DNA of 64,000 bases. Source: Hirudinaria manillensis. Its lineage: Eukaryota; Annelida; Clitellata; Hirudinida; Hirudinidae. Shown one piece after another: positions 59,541-64,000 of this stretch. The notes under the pieces are model-generated. The model did no database searches and was not told where the DNA came from. It worked only from the letters and a program-made list of their open reading frames with translations. The DNA lies in assembly GCA_034509925.1 (NCBI GenBank), contig CM067532.1, forward strand, positions 7,595,180 to 7,659,179. Reading direction: 5' to 3'. Numbering within the stretch: the first letter of the stretch is position 1; each line of letters begins with the position of its first letter. The translations under genes and the position numbers were made by a program.

Positions 59541-60118
59541 ATGGATGGATGGATGGATGGATGGATGGATGGATGGATGGATGGATGGATGGATGGATGG
59601 ATGGATGGATGGATGGATGGATGGATGGATGGATGGATGGATGGATGGATGGATGGATGGATGGATGGATGGATGGATGGATGGATGGATGGATGGATGG
59701 ATGGATGGATGGATGGATGGATGGATGGATGGATGGATGGATGGATGGATGGATGGATGGATGGATGGATGGATGGATGGATGGATGGATGGATGGATGG
59801 ATGGATGGATGGATGGATGGATGGATGGATGGATGGATGGATGGATGGATGGATGGATGGATGGATGGATGGATGGATGGATGGATGGATGGATGGATGG
59901 ATGGATGGATGGATGGATGGATGGATGGATGGATGGATGGATGGATGGATGGATGGATGGATGGATGGATGGATGGATGGATGGATGGATGGATGGATGG
60001 ATGGATGGATGGATGGATGGATGGATAGATGGATGGATGGATGGACGGATGGATGGTTGGATGGACGAATGGACTGATGGACGGATGGACGCATGGGTAG
60101 ATGGATCGGCGGAAGGAC
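59541..60118. repeat. (ATGG)n array, about 485 bp pure then degenerate
   Basis: A pure ATGG run from 59541 to about 60025 (roughly 120 units) is followed by about 90 bp with GGAC, GGTT, GAAT and GGGT variants. All six frames stay open; the resulting Trp-Met-Asp-Gly and Ile-His-Pro-Ser proteins are artefacts. It is the reverse complement of the motif at 11.27 kb but lacks the 8-bp higher-order unit. Confidence 0.97.
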
Positions 60119-60129
60119 GGACGAAAGGA

Positions 60130-61225
60130 TGATGATACTTCATCAGCAGATGATGGTGCATCCATGCGACAACGACGTGGATCCCCCGGGGATTTCAAAC
60201 ATTTCCCCTGGTTCATTTCCAGAATCCATCGTCGACTCATTTTGATTAAAACGTCATTAGCCGAATGACCTCACGATTCCACCTGACTTCCGGTATCTTT
60301 TGGTGCTCTCCTGGTTTTCCAAATTTAAGGGGAATACGCAATTTAAATTTTAAATAAACTCTTGTGTCAATTTACGAAACTTATCAGCTATTTAATCTCA
60401 AAATTAATAAACGAAAGAAATATGAATTTTCTACTATTAAGGTGGCCTTAAATCCCGCATAAATAGAAAAAAATGTTTATTCAACATTCATCTGGTTAAT
60501 AAATTAATTAAAAGCAACTTGTTATCACAAAAATTAAACTAATAAATGCGAAGACAAACATCTCTTTCCAACCCACCCACTCCCCCCCCACTGAGACCAA
60601 ACATTGGACAAGAAAGTTCAGCACGCGTTAGAAACGAAAGTGTTTGGGTGTCCAACTGGTTTCATGGAAAACCCAACAAAAGGGAGGAAGAAGACGAAGA
60701 CGACGAGGCACGCTTTTCAAAATGGTCACAAAGTCGACGATGTAAACAAAGCCATCAAAGTCATACCGGATGTTGCCGGATGATGCGTTCATGATGAAGC
60801 ATTTGTCTTTGGAAAGCTCTTAACTTTTGATGTCATCTTTAAATTTTTAACGACTAATTAGCTGACATATTAACGAGTTAATTAATTTACAAGATGACTG
60901 ATTACAATATACGTCTATATATATATATACACACATACATATAGATATATGTATATATAAGCTGTACCTTACCTTTCTTATCATAATTCCCAGGTTGTTC
61001 AGGAAGAGTTCAATGCTTATTAACTTATTAGTAATGTTATTATTATCATTATCATTATTATGAACTTATTATTTTTATTATTAATTTATTATTAATATTA
61101 CTAAGTGCAATTCGTAAAACATAATAATATTTTATTAACAACAACGTATCATATCAATCGTAATTACACAAAATATAATTCTGTGGAAATTGTTTTCTCA
61201 ACGAAAGGTTTGAAAAGCCTTCGAC
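60130..61225. other. Intergenic region upstream of the Hes-like gene
   Basis: An open plus frame at 60546-60794 has no known domain. TA/CA dinucleotides lie at 60917-60958 and TTA-rich sequence at 61030-61100. Promoter elements of the downstream gene could lie here but none is distinct. Confidence 0.4.
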
Positions 61226-61229
61226 TGCC

Positions 61230-62103
61230 ATGGAGAAGAGCCAAAGGGAGGTTAGTCAGAAAATTATTGCTTTGGACTTTTTTTTATTGTGTTTATTATG
61301 TGATTAATATTATAATTATAATTGCAAATATAATTATTGGTATTTAATTGTGATTATAATTAACATTTAATGATTTAAATGTTAAATATTCAATGACAGA
61401 TGAATAAACGAAAACTTGAAAAGAAACGAAGGGACAGAATCAATTGTGCCTTGCATCAATTGAAAGACATCATTTTGAAGGCTTTAAACAGAATTGTAAT
61501 ATTTAGGAATATTTTAAATTAATGTTTTAGGATGTAAAGTTGTAAATATTATGAAATAATTAATATCAGTAAATATTTAATAAATTAAAAGGTAATTATC
61601 TTATAAATATTTTTCACATTTTCTCCGCGCAGGAATCTCCACGTGATCGTCTCGAGAAGGCTGACATATTGGAAATGACAGTTTCGTACCTACGGTCTTT
61701 CCACGGACGTCACGTGACAGTCATGGATCGGTCGCGTTCGGCTTCGTGTCTTTACACCCCCCTCTCGTCTGATTCTCACTTCCTGTCCTCTTCGTCGTCG
61801 TCGTCATCATCGTCGTCGTTGTCATCGTCCTCTGTTCGGAGAAGTTCCGATTCTTGGAGGACCTCAGAAAGCTGGTCGCCTTTCTCATCTCCTACAGATT
61901 CCATCTTCGTTCCTGGAAGAGACGCTCAGACTCCTCTCCGAATGATTCTTCCAACTCACCCACTGTGCACATCGACGCCAGTTGTTCCAGCAGATGTTCC
62001 CAAAATAGGGGAAGAATCCCAGATTCTCTCGGTACAACACTCGGATTCTCGCCCAGAGAAATCGACTGAAAACTTATCGGAACGCATTTGGAGACCGTGG
62101 TGA
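61230..62103 (+). CDS. Hairy/E(spl)-like bHLH transcriptional repressor, 3 exons, about 195 aa
   Basis: Exons 61230-61250 (MEKSQRE), 61400-61495 and 61633-62103 with GT-AG introns of 149 and 137 bp, all in phase 0. The bHLH runs from about residue 9 to 62: basic region KRKLEKKRRDRIN with the E-box-contacting Glu and Arg residues, helix 1 ALHQLKDIILKAL, a short loop, helix 2 RLEKADILEMTVSYLRSF. The protein ends in WRPW, the Groucho/TLE co-repressor-binding peptide that defines the Hes family. Expected role: nuclear dimeric repressor, often a Notch target. The Pro typical of the Hes basic region is absent, and after the bHLH there is a poly-Ser tract and Ser/Pro-rich sequence rather than a recognisable Orange domain. 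Start uncertain: the ATG at 61400 would also give the complete bHLH. Family assignment is strong; orthology to a particular Hes is not claimed. Confidence 0.88.
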
Positions 62104-62431
62104 GCTGTTTCGGAAACTCTGAATGATATTTCTTCTCCGTTTTATGTTTGTTTGTTTTGGGTTTTGAAATTATGTTTTGTCATATCGACTCGTAAATGTT
62201 TCATGCCATCCATTAAGCACCAAAATGGCGTCTTGAGACTACAAAGGGTTCCTTTCATGTGGCAACTAATTGTCCTTAATGTCAGCTAAAATTTCTGCTG
62301 TGGCGTATTTCTTTATATTTCCATTTTTAATTTGACCACAGACGAGATACTCTTAACTATTACAGGTGACATTACAGTACGTCGCAGATTACATGATTGT
62401 TAAAATATCTGGTTGCCATTGACAACGCAGA

Positions 62432-62437
62432 AATAAA
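62432..62437 (+). terminator. Candidate polyadenylation signal of the Hes-like gene
   Basis: AATAAA about 330 bp past the stop, followed by further AATAAATAAATAAA sequence. Weak because the region is A/T-rich. Confidence 0.3.
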
Positions 62438-62449
62438 ATTCCATTAATA

Positions 62450-63540
62450 AATAAATAAATAAAATAAATAAATTGCCGTTATAAAATTTTTTTTATATGT
62501 GTAAATATATCATGTCGTCACCAAAATTTATCACATCGATGGGACATAGATACTGTCCGAGCAATTATTTTTCTTGAAGATGAAAAATTGAAAGAATTCA
62601 GAAAATTTCCTGGGCTCCATTTCAAAGCTTCTGATGTTTCAGCAATTCTTTGGCAGCTTCCTGACTCAAATGTGATCAAAAAATTCCAACTTCAGAGGTC
62701 GGATACATTAGCAATTTTATTAATATTTTACTTTTAAATTTAATATTATTTTATATCATTAATTTATTAAATATTTAATATTATTAAATTTAATAAATTT
62801 AATTTCCAGCTTATTCCTAAAACGTGACGCAATGATTTCAGGTTTTTTATTAAAAAAAAAGAAAGAAAGAAAAGAAACATCGAGCGCCTTCATGGAAGCA
62901 TGTGGAAAAGGAATCTTGGAAATCCGCTACCATTGATGTTACATTTGTAATCCAAATTGTATTTATGCTCGTCTGAACACTTGCATGTCAATGAAGTCTC
63001 TGCAAATGTGTCTCTGCGTTTCATAAGAATTATTGCGCAATTGGTACCTAATTATTTCTTTATTTTGATGCAAAACATCTCTCGCAAATATCTTTTTGAT
63101 TGTCCCTCTGACATGTTTCAAAGAATCCACGTCAACGAAAATTTCAATGTGGACGTCAATTGCTGGGTGATCCACGTTCTTTGATGTTCGGAAATAATCA
63201 GCAACAATTACAAGTTATTCACATTAAATTCAGTTGTTACGTAATAATAAGTTTTGTATTAATTTAATAATTATAAAGCGGCTACATATTTCTTCAACGG
63301 CTTGTCTTCAAAAGCAAAGCATTAAATCGGTGTTGACGTCGTCGTCGTCGTCATTGTTGTTGTTGTTGTTAAGAGATTGGAAAGGAGATGGAAAAGCAAT
63401 CAATTCCGTGTGCTAACCTAATACGAAGACACGACATGCTCATTAAGAACCCTGCAACAATTTGTTGTTCGAAAACATTCGAAGGTGCCAAGTCATCAGT
63501 CTTCATATTTGCATGTCTCCAACATGTCCGGTCACCTCGT
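62450..63540. other. AT-rich intergenic DNA, nothing recognised
   Basis: Short ORFs on both strands without motifs; GTC/GTT trinucleotides at 63335-63370. Confidence 0.5.
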
Positions 63541-63550
63541 CTATATCTCC

Positions 63551-63612
63551 CTCTTCCTCTTCCTCTCTCTCTCTCTCTCTCTCTCTTCCTCTCTCTCTAT
63601 CTCTCTCTCCAG
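63551..63612. repeat. (CT)n tract, possible polypyrimidine tract of an exon
   Basis: CTCTCT repeats with TTCC/TAT breaks end in CTCCAG at 63607-63612. The following 85 bp are open (LVEGFVAKNNLPPRENRLLA, then a stop at about 63694-63696), so a terminal exon is conceivable. I do not recognise the peptide. Confidence 0.5.
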
Positions 63613-63924
63613 CTTGTAGAAGGATTCGTTGCTAAAAATAACTTGCCGCCACGTGAGAATCGTCTGCTCGCCCTTCCTGGTGGAAGTGGAAAATAATTTT
63701 CCAATTCATCTCGCCGGAACATCCAGGTTTAGCTTTCGGAAGCGCATCTTGAAAGGTCGACCGAAGTTTTAATTTAACCGAGGGGGGTCAATTGGCGGAA
63801 CATTTTGCCCCGAGCACCGACTCTAAATCAAGGAGCATGTCGCCAGGGTTCGTCCGGAGATGAAATTAAAGTGATTTGTCGTCCGTGCCATGAGCCTTCA
63901 TTCTTACCTGTGGTGTTTGACTCG

Positions 63925-64000
63925 TTCTTCATCCATTCATTCATTCATTCATTCGTTCCTTCATTCGTTCGTTCATCGCCGTCCATCCATCAAACCATCA
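63925..64000. repeat. (ATTC)n/(CATC)n tetranucleotide tract at window edge
   Basis: ATTC units (about 63934-63975) pass into CATC. Cut by the window end. Confidence 0.85.

Noticed and set aside
59444..60240. Long open frames up to 235 codons across the ATGG array
   Set aside because: Same microsatellite artefact; no flanking sequence with domain or splice signals.
60546..60794. Possible upstream coding exon of the Hes-like gene
   Set aside because: No domain, no donor in phase that I could connect to 61230 or 61400, and Pro/Glu-rich composition; left as intergenic.
61854..62069. Alternative frame in the Hes exon 3 beginning MEDLRKLVAFLISY, which at first sight might be an Orange-like helix
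   Set aside because: It is out of frame with the bHLH, and the frame ending in WRPW is the one continuous with the bHLH.

Overview
This is a eukaryotic, AT-rich and repeat-laden window, most likely from an invertebrate animal. The evidence for an animal is spliced genes with GT/AG introns, a Hairy/E(spl)-type bHLH repressor ending in the Groucho-binding WRPW peptide, a GAPR-1-like CAP-domain gene, several animal-type non-LTR retrotransposon remnants, and very many (TAA)n, (GAT/GAC)n, (ATCC)n and (ATGG)n microsatellites. I cannot name the phylum or species from the sequence alone.

Layout. 1-1.7 kb: the 3' half of an R2/R4-group (restriction-like endonuclease, RLE) LINE, broken by a frameshift. 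1.7-14.5 kb: AT-rich intergenic DNA with no gene I can support, holding a 0.5 kb (ATCC)n array at 11.27-11.76 kb, a 23-bp minisatellite and a dead LINE tail at 12.8 kb. 14.58-15.02 kb: three head-to-tail units resembling the LINE 3' UTR. 17.87-19.70 kb and 50.68-52.79 kb: two complete, very young, non-autonomous LTR retroelements on the minus strand, each carrying only a SAP-domain ORF. 19.7-50 kb: AT-rich DNA with microsatellites, a LINE 3' end beside a (TAA)n tract (28.2 kb), a widespread-looking interspersed repeat (30.5 kb), a CR1/Jockey-like LINE fragment (31.2-32.3 kb), a short retroposon with a 24-bp target duplication (32.5 kb) and a second RLE LINE fragment sitting in a (TTA)n tract (48.66-49.40 kb). 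One convincing orphan exon of an unrecognised membrane protein lies on the minus strand at 25.08-25.37 kb, with a weaker candidate at 33.8 kb.

Two host genes are well supported. At 53.6-58.5 kb an eight-exon gene encodes a protein of about 531 residues with two CAP (GAPR-1-like) domains joined by a long, low-complexity Ser/Thr/Lys-rich linker; splice phases agree across all seven introns. At 61.2-62.1 kb a three-exon gene encodes a Hes-like bHLH protein of about 195 residues with a C-terminal WRPW but no recognisable Orange domain. A 0.5 kb (ATGG)n array lies between them.

The most notable pattern is the mobile-element biology: gag-like-only LTR elements with near-identical LTRs and expanding internal protein repeats, and RLE LINE fragments lodged in TAA microsatellites with a recurring 3' UTR hairpin.
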